DNA of 64,000 bases from Elusimicrobiota bacterium (GTDB taxonomy: Bacteria; Elusimicrobiota; Elusimicrobia; UBA1565; UBA9628). A program made the position numbers and the translations under genes. The notes below the pieces were generated by a model. It had not been told where the DNA came from. It did no database searches and saw nothing but the letters and a program-made list of their open reading frames with translations. Where the stretch lies: contig JAPLKL010000006.1 in the NCBI GenBank assembly GCA_026388095.1, positions 1 through 64,000 of the forward strand, written 5' to 3'. The number at the start of each line of letters is the position of its first letter. Position 1 is the stretch's first letter. Of the stretch, positions 52,695 to 61,245 are shown in pieces.

Positions 52695-54320
52695 ATGGCA
52701 AAACAAATCGCTTACTCGGATGAGGCGCGCAGGCACCTCAAAAACGGCGTGGAGAAGCTGGCCAACGCCACCAAGATCACCCTCGGCCCCCGCGGCCGCT
52801 CCGTGATCCTGGAGAAGAAATTCGGCTCCCCGTCCGTTCTGGACGACGGCGTCACCATCGCCAAGGACATCGAACTGGAGAATCCCTTCGAGAACATGGG
52901 CGCCCAGCTCGCCCGCGAAGTCGCCTCCAAGACCAACGACGTGGCCGGCGACGGCACCACCACAGCCATCGTCCTGACGCAGTCCCTGCTGGTCGAGGGC
53001 ATCAAGAACATCACGGCCGGCGCCAACGCCAAGGCCATCGAGCGGGGCATGCACAAGGCCCTCGAGATGGTGGTCAAGGAGCTCAAGAAGAACACCAAGC
53101 CGGTCAAGACCAAGGAAGAGAAGGCCCAGGTGGCCACCATCTCCTCCAACGACCGGGTCATCGGCGACCTCATCGCCCAGGCCATGGAGAAGGTCGGGCA
53201 CGAGGGCCTCATCACCGTCGAGGAAGGCAAGTCCGCCGAGACCACCCTCGAAGTGGTGGAAGGCATGCAGTTCGACCGGGGCTACATCTCGCCCTACTTC
53301 ATCACCGACTCCGAGCGCATGGAGACGGTCCTGGAGAACCCGGCCATCCTCATCTCAGACAAGAAGGTGTCCTCCATGCAGGACCTCCTGCCCATCCTCG
53401 AGAAGGTCGTGCAGTCCGGGAAGGCCTTCGTGCTCATCGCCGAGGACGTGGACGGCGAGGCCCTGGCCACCCTCGTGGTCAACAAGCTGCGCGGGACCAT
53501 CAAGGCCGTGGCCGTTAAGGCCCCGGGCTTCGGCGACCGGCGCAAGGAGATGCTCCAGGACATCGCGGTCCTGACCAACGGCCAGGTCATCAGCGAGGAA
53601 CTCGGCCACAAGCTCGAGAAGATCGGCATGGACATGCTGGGCTCGGCCAAGCGCGTGGTCATCGACAAGGAGAACACCACCATCATCAACGGCGGCGGCG
53701 ACAAGTCCGAGATCAAGAAGCGCGCCGAGTCCATCCGCAAGCAGATCGAGGAGACCACCTCCGACTATGACAAGGAGAAGCTCCAGGAGCGGCTGGCCAA
53801 GCTCTCCGGCGGCGTGGCGGTCATCAACGTCGGAGCGGCCACCGAGACCGAGATGAAGGCCAAGAAGGCCAAGGTCGAGGACGCCTCCAACGCGACTCGC
53901 GCGGGCGTGGAAGAAGGAATGATCGCCGGCGGTGGCGTGGCGCTCCTGCGCGCGGCCTCGGTCCTGGACAAGTTCGCGGGCGTAGACGACGACGAGACCA
54001 CGGGCGGAGAGATCGTGCGCCGGGCCCTGCAATCCCCCATCCGCCAGATCGCGGAGAATTCCGGCCTGGAGGGCTCCGTGGTGGTACAGAAGGTCCTCAC
54101 CTCGACCCAGAACGTCGGGCTCAACGCCGACAACGGGGAGTACGTGGACCTCTTCAAGGCCGGGATCGTCGACCCCCTCAAGGTCACGCGCACGGCCCTG
54201 GAGAACGCGGTATCCTTGGTCGGGACCATCCTGACCACCGAAGTCCTGGTCGCGGACATCCCGGAGAAGAAGGAATCCATGCCGGGAGGCCCCCACGGCC
54301 ACGGCGGTGACATGTACTAA
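52695..54320 (+). CDS. groEL: chaperonin GroEL
   Basis: 541 residues, full length. ATP-binding [20 protein letters not shown] and [13 protein letters not shown], apical domain segment [37 protein letters not shown], and [15 protein letters not shown] are all present. The C-terminal tail is short and reads PHGHGGDMY, with histidines in place of the usual long GGM repeats. It assists folding of cytoplasmic proteins together with GroES. The double-hairpin element C begins nine bases after its stop. Confidence 0.98.
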   Translation: MAKQIAYSDEARRHLKNGVEKLANATKITLGPRGRSVILEKKFGSPSVLDDGVTIAKDIELENPFENMGAQLAREVASKTNDVAGDGTTTAIVLTQSLLVEGIKNITAGANAKAIERGMHKALEMVVKELKKNTKPVKTKEEKAQVATISSNDRVIGDLIAQAMEKVGHEGLITVEEGKSAETTLEVVEGMQFDRGYISPYFITDSERMETVLENPAILISDKKVSSMQDLLPILEKVVQSGKAFVLIAEDVDGEALATLVVNKLRGTIKAVAVKAPGFGDRRKEMLQDIAVLTNGQVISEELGHKLEKIGMDMLGSAKRVVIDKENTTIINGGGDKSEIKKRAESIRKQIEETTSDYDKEKLQERLAKLSGGVAVINVGAATETEMKAKKAKVEDASNATRAGVEEGMIAGGGVALLRAASVLDKFAGVDDDETTGGEIVRRALQSPIRQIAENSGLEGSVVVQKVLTSTQNVGLNADNGEYVDLFKAGIVDPLKVTRTALENAVSLVGTILTTEVLVADIPEKKESMPGGPHGHGGDMY

Positions 54321-54328
54321 GCCGCACC

Positions 54329-54388
54329 AGGCCGGCGCCGTCAGCCGGCCTTGCGTCCGCGCCCCCGGTCCGACAGGACCGGGGGCGC
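54329..54388. repeat. tandem double-hairpin element C after groEL
   Basis: Hairpin 1 at 54329-54351 (AGGCCGGC arms). Hairpin 2 at 54359-54388 has 13-base perfect arms (GCGCCCCCGGTCC, loop GACA). The layout equals elements A and B. Probably the terminator of groESL, without a T-run. Confidence 0.7.
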
Positions 54389-54433
54389 CTCATTCCCGGT
54401 CTCCGCCCCGATCGTTTTTCCAGGACGATTCTG

Positions 54434-54442
54434 TGGTATAAT
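54434..54442 (+). promoter_or_regulatory. extended -10 promoter of yggS, TTG start
   Basis: TGG-TATAAT, ten bases, then TTG 54453. No Shine-Dalgarno is present in the gap. Confidence 0.55.
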
Positions 54443-54452
54443 ATACATCTCG

Positions 54453-55130
54453 TTGATCCTTGACAACTTAACCAAAATACGCTACAGCATCCACGCCGCG
54501 GCGCAAAGGTCCGGCCGAGACCCAGGCCGAGTAGGCCTTGTGGTCGTGACCAAGTACGCGACCACGCAGCAGGTCCGCGAGGTCATCGCCTCCGGCATGG
54601 TTTCCGAGATCGGCGAGAGCAGGGTCCAGACCGCCGAGGCGAAGCGTTGCGAACTGGGAGAGCTTGCGGAGCGGGTCCGCTGGCGGCTCATCGGGCATCT
54701 GCAGACCAACAAGGCCCGCAAGGCCGCGCAGGTCTTCGACGCCGTGGATTCGGTGGACAGCCCGCATGTGGCGCAAGCCCTGGAGAAGGCCTTGGCCCCG
54801 GCTGGGAAGACCTTGCCGGTCTTGGTGCAGGTCAAGCTCACGGACCGCGACACCCAAGGGGGGGTCGCCCCGGAAGCCCTGGAGAGCCTCCTGCAAGAGC
54901 TCAGAGCGTATCCGCATCTGGAAGTCCGCGGCCTGATGACCATCGCGCCGCAGGCGGGGACTCCGGAGGATGTCCGGCCGCATTTCCGGCGCATGCGCGG
55001 TTGGTTCGACAGATTTTTCGCAGGCCGGCCCGAGGCGCAGTTGTCCATGGGCATGAGTAGCGATTACGAAGTGGCCGTAGAGGAAGGTTCCACGCTAGTC
55101 CGGTTGGGTTCGGTCGTTTTCGGTCAATAG
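54453..55130 (+). CDS. yggS: YggS-family pyridoxal phosphate homeostasis protein
   Basis: 225 residues from TTG 54453, the only start that gives the normal family length; the frame is open further upstream into the groEL terminator. The PLP lysine lies in LVVVTKYATTQQV, followed by EIGESRVQTAEAK, WRLIGHLQTNKARKA, VQVKLTDRDTQGGV and LSMGMSSDYEVAVEEGSTLVR with family order intact. These TIM-barrel proteins bind PLP and balance vitamin B6 and amino acid pools. It is followed by a DUF167 gene, a common pairing (yggS-yggU). Confidence 0.93.
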   Translation: MILDNLTKIRYSIHAAAQRSGRDPGRVGLVVVTKYATTQQVREVIASGMVSEIGESRVQTAEAKRCELGELAERVRWRLIGHLQTNKARKAAQVFDAVDSVDSPHVAQALEKALAPAGKTLPVLVQVKLTDRDTQGGVAPEALESLLQELRAYPHLEVRGLMTIAPQAGTPEDVRPHFRRMRGWFDRFFAGRPEAQLSMGMSSDYEVAVEEGSTLVRLGSVVFGQ

Positions 55131-55154
55131 ACCATCGTAGAGGGAGGGTACTGC

Positions 55155-55418
55155 ATGATCGTCAAAGTCCGTGTCATCCCAAACGCAGAGGACAACGAGG
55201 TGGTCAGCCGCATCGGGAGCGTTCTTCGGGTGAAGGTCACGGCCCCGGCCATAGACGAGAAGGCGAACGCGACGCTCAAGAATTACCTGGCTGAGTTCTT
55301 CGAAGTCCCGTCCCGGCGGGTCAACATCCTGCGCGGCGCCAACGGCCGCGAGAAGACCGTGGAGATCGTGGGCCGGACCGAAGAGCAGCTCAAACGGGTG
55401 ATGGAGTCCATCCCGTAA
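55155..55418 (+). CDS. yggU: DUF167 / YggU-family protein
   Basis: 87 residues with a Shine-Dalgarno (GGGAGGG) before ATG 55155. DUF167 features are VKVRVIPNAEDNEV near the start, LRVKVTAPAIDEKANATLKNYLAEFF, and VNILRGANGREKTVEI. The function of this conserved small fold is unknown. It is 24 bases after yggS and ends before a strong terminator. Confidence 0.93.
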   Translation: MIVKVRVIPNAEDNEVVSRIGSVLRVKVTAPAIDEKANATLKNYLAEFFEVPSRRVNILRGANGREKTVEIVGRTEEQLKRVMESIP

Positions 55419-55451
55419 GCGCGCCCGCGCTCACGAGATAGCGATTCGATA

Positions 55452-55503
55452 GACACCCGCGCGCATGGGGCCGCAGGCCCCTGCCGCGGGTGTCTTCGTT
55501 TTT
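55452..55503 (+). terminator. intrinsic terminator after yggU
   Basis: Arms GACACCCGCG and CGCGGGTGTC with an inner stem GGGGCC-GCA-GGCCCC, followed by TTCGTTTTT. This is the most typical rho-independent terminator in the window, and its T-tract leads straight into the mtnA promoter. Confidence 0.85.
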
Positions 55504-55511
55504 GCTATAAA
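55503..55511 (+). promoter_or_regulatory. extended -10 promoter of mtnA
   Basis: TGC-TATAAA, ten bases (TGAAAACACC), then ATG 55522. It overlaps the end of the terminator T-tract. Confidence 0.55.
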
Positions 55512-55521
55512 TGAAAACACC

Positions 55522-56547
55522 ATGAAGCCATTCCCGGTGCAGGACCCCATCGCGCACATCGCCTGGAAAGGCGACCGCCTGCTCGTCCTCGACCAGAGGC
55601 ACCTGCCTCGCCGCATCCGCTATGTGACCTGCCGCACGGCGGACGAAGTCGCCCGAGCCATCCGCTCCATGGTCCTGCGCGGGGCGCCCCTGATCGGGGT
55701 CGCCGCCGCCTACGGGATGGTCTTGTCCGCGCGGCGGGGCAGCGCGGCGCTCAGGCGCGCGGGACGGCTCTTGCGCCGCGCCCGGCCCACGGCCGTCAAC
55801 CTCATGCACGGGATCGACGCCATGCTCGCCGCCGGCGAGGGCGTCGCCGAGCATCGTCTGGCACCCGTCTTGGAGGAAGCGGCCGTCGCCTTCCACCGCG
55901 AGGACATCGCGGGCAACCGGCGCATGGCCGTCCTGGGAGCTTCCTTGCTCAAGAGGGGCTCCCGCATCATCACCCACTGCAACGCCGGGGCCCTGGCCAC
56001 CGCGGGGCTGGGCACCGCGGTCGGCGTCATCCGCTACGCGCATCACTTGGGCAAAGTCTCCCAGGTCTATCCATGCGAGACCCGGCCCTACCTCCAGGGT
56101 AGCCGCCTCACCTTGTGGGAGCTCATGCAGTCGCGCGTGCCCGCCGCCCTCATCACCGACAACATGGCCGCGCACGTCATGAAGACCTGCGGCATCGACG
56201 CCGTGATCGTGGGCTCGGACCGCATCGCGGCCAACGCAGACGTGTGCAACAAGATCGGGACCTACGGCCTGGCCATACTGGCCCGACATCACGGCATCCC
56301 GTTCTACGTGGTGGCGCCCACCACCACCGTGGACCTGGCCACGCCGGACGGCTCGCGCATCCCCATCGAGGAGAGGAGCGCCGCCGAGGTCCTCAAGATC
56401 TTCGGCCACCCCATCGCACCCCGGGGAGCCCAGGCCCGCCATTTCGCTTTCGACGTGACCCCGCACCAGTTGGTCACCGCCATCGTCACGGAGCGGGGCA
56501 TCGTGAGCCCGGCCAACGGGCGCAACCTCAAGCAAGTGGTAGGATAA
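55522..56547 (+). CDS. mtnA: methylthioribose-1-phosphate isomerase
   Basis: 341 residues from ATG 55522. It converts 5-methylthioribose-1-phosphate to the ribulose form in methionine salvage. Motifs: RGAPLIGVAAAYGM, HCNAGALATAGLGTAVGVI with the catalytic Cys, CETRPYLQGSRLT, and IVGSDRIAANADVCNKIGTY with the catalytic Asp. These separate it from eIF2B-like relatives. Other methionine-salvage genes are not next to it. cutA starts five bases after its stop. Confidence 0.94.
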   Translation: MKPFPVQDPIAHIAWKGDRLLVLDQRHLPRRIRYVTCRTADEVARAIRSMVLRGAPLIGVAAAYGMVLSARRGSAALRRAGRLLRRARPTAVNLMHGIDAMLAAGEGVAEHRLAPVLEEAAVAFHREDIAGNRRMAVLGASLLKRGSRIITHCNAGALATAGLGTAVGVIRYAHHLGKVSQVYPCETRPYLQGSRLTLWELMQSRVPAALITDNMAAHVMKTCGIDAVIVGSDRIAANADVCNKIGTYGLAILARHHGIPFYVVAPTTTVDLATPDGSRIPIEERSAAEVLKIFGHPIAPRGAQARHFAFDVTPHQLVTAIVTERGIVSPANGRNLKQVVG

Positions 56548-56551
56548 GCCC

Positions 56552-56914
56552 ATGCCAGAAGCCTCCCAGTTCCGAGTCCTATTCGTGACCGTGCCCGACG
56601 CCAAGCTGGCCGACGTCATCGCGGGCGGCTTGGTGGACCGTAAATTGGCGGCTTGCGTCAACATCATCCCCGGCGTCACATCCGTCTACCGGTGGGAAGA
56701 CAAGATCCAGAAGGACTCCGAGGTGCTACTGCTCATCAAGACCCGGACCGGAGCCCTCGATGAAGTGACGCAGTTCATCAAGGAGAAGCACACGGCCGAG
56801 GTCCCGGAGATCATCAGCCTCCCGATCACCGAGGGCAACCCATCCTATCTGGAATGGCTCGGGGCCAATACGATCTTCACCCGCAAGGTGGAAGACACCC
56901 CGTTCCCCTATTAG
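56552..56914 (+). CDS. cutA: CutA1 divalent-ion tolerance protein
   Basis: 120 residues. CutA1 trimers have a ferredoxin-like fold and are linked to copper tolerance, though the role is poorly defined. Seen here: LFVTVPDAKLADVIAGGLVD, KLAACVNIIPGVTSVYRWE, EVLLLIKTRTGALDEV, and EVPEIISLPITEGNPSYLEWL, all family signatures. Its stop TAG overlaps the maf GTG by one base. Confidence 0.95.
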   Translation: MPEASQFRVLFVTVPDAKLADVIAGGLVDRKLAACVNIIPGVTSVYRWEDKIQKDSEVLLLIKTRTGALDEVTQFIKEKHTAEVPEIISLPITEGNPSYLEWLGANTIFTRKVEDTPFPY

Positions 56915-57522
56915 TGCACGGCTTGAAGGGCGCCACCCTCATCCTCGCCTCCGCCTCCCCGCGCCGCCGCGTCCTGCTGCGGCGGCTGCGCCTGCCGTTC
57001 CGCATCCTGCCCAGCCATGTCAGCGAGGAGACCCGCGAGAAGAATCCGCGCCTCCTGGTCGTCGAACTGGCCCTGCGCAAGGCTCGCGACGTAGCCCGCC
57101 GCCATCCTGAGGCCAGGGTCCTGGGCGCAGACACCATCGTGGTCTGCCGGGGCGAGATCATCGGCAAGCCCCTGGACATGGCCGATGCTCGGCGCATCCT
57201 GGAACTCCTCAACGGCCGTTGGCAGGAGGTCTACACCGGGGTAGCCGTTGTCTGGGAGGGGGGACAGAGGTCCTTGTCCCGGGCCGTGAAGAGCCGGGTC
57301 CTGGCACGGCGCCTGAGCTCAGCGCAGCTCTCGCGTCTGGCGGGCAAGCATCACGACAAGGCCGGCGCCTACGCGGTGCAGGACCAGGACGATCCGTTCA
57401 TCGAACGCATCGAAGGCGACTACGGCAACGTGGTGGGGTTGCCTCTCGACGCAACCCGCAGACTGTTGGAGAGGTCCGGCGCCTACGCCGACTTGCCCTT
57501 GGCCAGAGGCAGGCTGAAGTAG
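56914..57522 (+). CDS. maf: Maf-family nucleotide pyrophosphatase
   Basis: 202 residues from GTG 56914. Maf proteins hydrolyse dTTP/UTP or modified nucleotides to monophosphates. LILASASPRRRVLLRRL is the substrate-binding start, ARVLGADTIVVCRG holds the catalytic Asp, and DKAGAYAVQDQDDPFIERIEGDYGNVVGLPL is the standard end. Its last 40 bases overlap the 3' end of the convergent histidine kinase gene. Confidence 0.94.
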   Translation: MHGLKGATLILASASPRRRVLLRRLRLPFRILPSHVSEETREKNPRLLVVELALRKARDVARRHPEARVLGADTIVVCRGEIIGKPLDMADARRILELLNGRWQEVYTGVAVVWEGGQRSLSRAVKSRVLARRLSSAQLSRLAGKHHDKAGAYAVQDQDDPFIERIEGDYGNVVGLPLDATRRLLERSGAYADLPLARGRLK

Positions 57523-58886
57523 AAACGGGCGCCGTGGGGAGAGGCGTCCTCGACCCCGATCGTGCCGCCGTGCCGCTGGACCGCCTTGAGGCAGAGCGCC
57601 AGCCCCAGGCCCACGTTGCCCACGTGGCGCTTCATGTCCTTCTGGAAGAACTTCTTGAAGATCTCCGGCCGCGCTTCCGGCGGGATCCCCGGGCCCCCGT
57701 CCGAGACCTCCACCCGCCCCTGACCGTCCTGGACCCGCACGGAGATGGTGATCGCGCCATGGGCCGGGGTATGCTCGACCGCGTTGTGCACCAGGTTGTC
57801 GAGCACCCGGCGCAGGAGGGCCGCGTCGCCTAGGGCCACGGCTCTGGTCCCGGCGGGGATGTCGACGACGAGTTTCTGCTTGCGGTCCGCCGTGATCAGT
57901 CCAAAATCCTTCCCGGCCACGGCGGCCATGGCCGCCAGGTCCACGGGCTGCTGCTCGCGCAGACCCTCGACCTCCTCCATGCGCGCCAGTTGCAGGACGT
58001 CATCGACCATGCGCCGCAGCCGGTCGGTGGACATGTCCAGAAGCTCTAGCGTGCGTTTGCAGCCCGCCCCCGCCTTGGACTCCGCGAGCTGCTCTTGAAG
58101 CAGAGTGACGCCGGAGCGCACCACGGTCAACGGGGTCTTGAGGTCGTGCACGAGCATCGCCGATAGCTCGCGCTTCTCCAGTTCCAGCTCGCGCCGCCGC
58201 CGCGTCTCCTCCTTGAGGATGCCCCCGAGGCGGTTGAAGGCGGCCACCAGGCGAGCGGCCTCGTCGCCCGCGTCGTCCACGCGCAGGGGCCGGAACCGCT
58301 CGGGGTCCTTGGGCAGAGCCTCGAAGCGGGGCACCAGCCGTTCGATGCGCCAGCCGAACCACGCGCCCATGAGCCAAGCCGTGATGGTGACGCCCAACAG
58401 GGCCGTCACGCCCCCCTGTACGGCGCTCGCACCGATGGCGGCTAGGCGGCTTTCCAAATCGGCGGTATGGAACCCCAACAGGACCGTACCCGGCCCGCGG
58501 GCCCCTAGCGGCACCCCCGTCTGCACGTCATAGATCCCGTCCGGGACCAGGCGGATGGGGACACCAGGATGCGGTTGGCGGGACAGCCAGCGGGGGTCAT
58601 CCACGCGGCGCAGCACAGGCCGGCCCCGTCGGTCCCTCACCTCGACGGCCGCGATGCCGGCCTGCCGGATCATGGCCGCCAAGTCGCCGTCGAGCTCGTG
58701 GTAGCGGCCGGCCCGCGCCTGCGCGGAGACCAGCGCCCGCACGGCCACCAAGGTGTCATCCGCCATGTTCTCGGCTCGGGAATAGGCCTCCCGGCGGATG
58801 ACGCGGACATGGTAGGTCAGCAGACCGGCCGTGATGGCCAGACCGAACAACGAGAAAACCAGAGCGAGACGGACGCTCAGCCGCAT
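57483..58886 (-). CDS. membrane sensor histidine kinase
   Basis: 467 residues. Helix 1 about 6-27, an extracytoplasmic sensor of ~125 residues without a recognised fold, helix 2 about 152-178, HAMP about 178-230. The HisKA motif is MLVHDLKTPLTVV with H247. The ATPase domain shows RRVLDNLVHNAVEHTP (N-box), VSDGGPGIPPE (G1), FKKFFQKD (F) and GNVGLGLALCLKAV (G2). No response regulator adjoins it. The start ATG 58886 lies 10 bases from a REP-like inverted repeat, so its promoter must overlap or lie within that element. Confidence 0.93.
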   Translation of the reverse strand: MRLSVRLALVFSLFGLAITAGLLTYHVRVIRREAYSRAENMADDTLVAVRALVSAQARAGRYHELDGDLAAMIRQAGIAAVEVRDRRGRPVLRRVDDPRWLSRQPHPGVPIRLVPDGIYDVQTGVPLGARGPGTVLLGFHTADLESRLAAIGASAVQGGVTALLGVTITAWLMGAWFGWRIERLVPRFEALPKDPERFRPLRVDDAGDEAARLVAAFNRLGGILKEETRRRRELELEKRELSAMLVHDLKTPLTVVRSGVTLLQEQLAESKAGAGCKRTLELLDMSTDRLRRMVDDVLQLARMEEVEGLREQQPVDLAAMAAVAGKDFGLITADRKQKLVVDIPAGTRAVALGDAALLRRVLDNLVHNAVEHTPAHGAITISVRVQDGQGRVEVSDGGPGIPPEARPEIFKKFFQKDMKRHVGNVGLGLALCLKAVQRHGGTIGVEDASPHGARFYFSLPLAKGKSA

Positions 58887-58896
58887 GACAATTCCA

Positions 58897-58958
58897 GGGA
58901 CACCATACCTAATTCAGGCATAAGCATAAGACGATTTAGGAATTAAGTATGGTGTCCC
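58897..58958. repeat. REP-like inverted repeat, 19-base arms
   Basis: GGGACACCATACCTAATTC (58897-58915) is mirrored by GAATTAAGTATGGTGTCCC (58940-58958), with one mismatch and a 24-base centre. From memory, the GGTGTCCC/AATTAAGTATGG motif recurs in REP elements tied to RAYT (IS200-like) transposases in many bacteria. No transposase is in the window. Confidence 0.7.
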
Positions 58959-58994
58959 ACATCTTGCGCCGTTTCAAGTCTACTTCTTTTTTCC

Positions 58995-59000
58995 TATACT
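58995..59000 (+). promoter_or_regulatory. -10 TATACT before GTG 59007, leaderless
   Basis: TATACT, six bases (TTGCAT), then GTG 59007. It lies just beyond the REP-like repeat. Confidence 0.55.
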
Positions 59001-59006
59001 TTGCAT

Positions 59007-59519
59007 GTGGACGCCCCTTCCAGCGCCGCGTCCTGGGCGCTGCTCTTCGCCCGGCTCTGGTTCATCCTGCGGACCTTGGCCGTTCGCGGACGGTTCCTGA
59101 CGGGCAAGGCCAGCTTCGTCCGGACGCATGTGCGCCAGACCTCCAGCGCCTTGGCCGAGGTCTACGACCGCCGGGGCCATCCCCTGGGGACCCGAAGGCT
59201 CGCTCACCACAGGCTGGAGACCGACCCGCCCCGCACAGGGATGCAAGGCTGGAGCCTTTTCGCGGCGCAGGCCGGGCCGGCCGCCTTTCCCGCGCTGCCG
59301 CCCCTCGTGAGACTCGTCTGCGGCTTCTGCGGCCATCTCTACTTCATCGAGATCCGGAGCCCAGAGGCGTCCGGAGGGGATGCTCCCCCGGGGCCCGCCT
59401 CCTACAGCGCGGCTTGGTTCTCCTTCATGGATCGCTCTTGCCAGGGAGTGCCCGCGCTGGATTGTCCGCATTGCGAACAATCCAGCGCCCCGGGTGTCCA
59501 ATTCCTGACCGGGGCCTGA
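59007..59519 (+). CDS. small cysteine-pair protein, unknown
   Basis: 170 residues from GTG 59007. No signal peptide, but a weak hydrophobic N-terminal stretch (WALLFARLWFILRTLAV). Two CxxC pairs (VCGFCGH and DCPHCEQ) suggest a bound metal, probably zinc. Downstream, 11 bases on, is the Yip1-type gene, so the two are likely in one transcript. No family recognised. A longer frame (58949-60817) through this region is a composite and is not used. Confidence 0.55.
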   Translation: MDAPSSAASWALLFARLWFILRTLAVRGRFLTGKASFVRTHVRQTSSALAEVYDRRGHPLGTRRLAHHRLETDPPRTGMQGWSLFAAQAGPAAFPALPPLVRLVCGFCGHLYFIEIRSPEASGGDAPPGPASYSAAWFSFMDRSCQGVPALDCPHCEQSSAPGVQFLTGA

Positions 59520-59530
59520 GGGGAGAACGC

Positions 59531-60817
59531 ATGGACGAGAGCCGACCGGTGCAGAGCCAGCCCGCGGCCCGAGAGCCCTACGGCTTGGGCCGCATGCTCG
59601 AGGACACGGTCTCCTCCCTGTTCCAGGCGGGCGACGTCTTCGCCGACCTCGCTGGGAAGCCGGCGCCGTCCTACGAGGTCATGATCCCGAATCTGCTGGT
59701 CTTCTGCGCGGCCGTCTGCGCCGCGACCCTCCTGCGCGCCTGCGTCGCCACGCCGGGCCTGCTGTACGCTTCCCCGTCCACGATGGCCATCGCGGCCGCA
59801 GGCGGATTGATCCTCGCCGTGCCCCTGAGCTTCCTGACGGCGGGAGTGCTCCATGCGTTCATGCTGCTCTCGGGAGGAGAAGGGGATTACCAACGCAGCT
59901 ATCAAGCGTCCTCCATGTTTTCCATCCTGATCGCGCTGCAGGCCCTGCTGAATTGGTTCGACTGGGTCTGGATGTTGCCGGCGCTGCTGGCGGCCTACAT
60001 GGGAACCGCCGCCGCTCGGACCTTGCATCGCGCGCCGGCCCTGCGCGCCGGCGTCGTATTCTGCCTGGTGGCGGCCTTCGGCATCGTGGGGCAATGGGCG
60101 GTGCGCGAGCAGGTCTCCCGCTGGTCCCAGACCGCGCGAGCGATGCAGACTACGGCCACGGCCGTCCAGGACCTCAGCATCCAGCTCCAGCGGATGCAGC
60201 AGATGTCCGCGCCGCAGGAGCCGGGGATTGGCGGGACCGGCCGCGGGGCTCCGGAGGCGCTGGGAACGGGGCCGGGGCCGGCGGCGCCGCAGAACTCCCC
60301 TCAACCGATTGGGCTGTCCAGCCTGGAACTTCTCTCCCCGCCCCAGGGCGACAACCAGTCGGACCTCCCGGCCCAGCTCCAGGCCCAGGCTCAAGCCCAG
60401 ACTAGAACGATCCAGCAGACCACCACGGATCTTCTGGCCCCAATAATGGGCATGCTGAAGAACCCGGCTTTGACCAGGGGCATGCCGCCGGAGCAGGCCA
60501 AGCAGATCGGCGCTATCACCGACATGCTGGTCCAGATGCAGAAGGACATGGCTGGAGGAAAGACCATCACCCCCGAAGAGCGCTCGGCCATGATGGCCCG
60601 GTTCCAGGGCACCATGATGCAGATGATGACTCAGATGCAGCAGCAGGGGCCGCTGCCGCGCAGAGGCCGAATACTTGAACCGGCCCGGAAGACCGCCAAG
60701 CCCAGCCGGACCCCTCCCGCGCCAAGACCGGACGCCGGCAACCCGACCAAGAGCGGCGCGGGCGGCCCCCAGCAGGAGCCGGCGTCTCGGGAGTCTCCGG
60801 AGAAGACTCCCGAGTGA
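59531..60817 (+). CDS. Yip1-domain membrane protein with Gln/Pro-rich tail
   Basis: 428 residues from ATG 59531 (weak ribosome site GGGAGAA). Residues about 15-210 hold a Yip1-like domain, starting with an amphipathic DTVSSLFQAGDVFADL and then five hydrophobic helices (for example LLVFCAAVCAATLLRACV, GVVFCLVAAFGIVGQWAV). The C-terminal half is soluble, Gln/Met/Pro-rich, with a helical NPALTRGMPPEQAKQ region and a basic, disordered end. Yip1 proteins shape or organise membranes in eukaryotes; bacterial roles are unknown. The queD start overlaps its stop as GTGA. Confidence 0.7.
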   Translation: MDESRPVQSQPAAREPYGLGRMLEDTVSSLFQAGDVFADLAGKPAPSYEVMIPNLLVFCAAVCAATLLRACVATPGLLYASPSTMAIAAAGGLILAVPLSFLTAGVLHAFMLLSGGEGDYQRSYQASSMFSILIALQALLNWFDWVWMLPALLAAYMGTAAARTLHRAPALRAGVVFCLVAAFGIVGQWAVREQVSRWSQTARAMQTTATAVQDLSIQLQRMQQMSAPQEPGIGGTGRGAPEALGTGPGPAAPQNSPQPIGLSSLELLSPPQGDNQSDLPAQLQAQAQAQTRTIQQTTTDLLAPIMGMLKNPALTRGMPPEQAKQIGAITDMLVQMQKDMAGGKTITPEERSAMMARFQGTMMQMMTQMQQQGPLPRRGRILEPARKTAKPSRTPPAPRPDAGNPTKSGAGGPQQEPASRESPEKTPE

Positions 60818-61239
60818 ATATGGCGTCAGTGAAATCCCACTGCGTGACGAAAGTCATCCATTTCTGCTACGGCCACCGGCTGCTGGAGCACCGCGGCAAG
60901 TGCCGCCACTTGCATGGTCACAACGGCGTCCTTGAGGTCACCTTGCGGCGAAGAAGGCTCGACCGGCTAGGGATGGTCGTGGACTTCGAAAGGATCAAGT
61001 CCGCCGTGGCGGATTGGGTCAAAGCCAACTTGGATCACAAGATGCTGCTGAACTCCCGCGATCCGCTGGTCCGGGCCCTGCGCGCGCTGGGCGAGCCCGT
61101 GATGACCATCCGGGGCAATCCCACGGCGGAGAACATCGCGCGCCTCGTCTACTCCCGGGCCCGCAGCCGCAAGCTCCCGGTGCTCAGCGTACGGCTCTGG
61201 GAGAGCCGCGACTCCTCGGCGCTCTATCCGGGAGCCTGA
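60814..61239 (+). CDS. queD: 6-carboxy-tetrahydropterin synthase (QueD family)
   Basis: 141 residues from GTG 60814, overlapping the Yip1 stop by 4 bases. The zinc site is formed by H21 (YGHRL), H34 and H36 (HLHGHN). The catalytic Cys is C30. FERIKSAVADWVKANLDHKMLL and GNPTAENIARLVYSRA are family segments. QueD makes 6-carboxytetrahydropterin for queuosine and other deazapurines. No queC, queE or queF is nearby, so a related pterin role (PTPS-like) cannot be excluded. Confidence 0.88.
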   Translation: MNMASVKSHCVTKVIHFCYGHRLLEHRGKCRHLHGHNGVLEVTLRRRRLDRLGMVVDFERIKSAVADWVKANLDHKMLLNSRDPLVRALRALGEPVMTIRGNPTAENIARLVYSRARSRKLPVLSVRLWESRDSSALYPGA

Positions 61240-61245
61240 GCGGCC

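Noticed and set aside
58949-60817. Single 622-residue gene from the REP-like repeat through Yip1
   Set aside because: The first ~190 residues are in a different frame from the CxxC protein and lack any pattern; the Yip1 protein starts well at ATG 59531.
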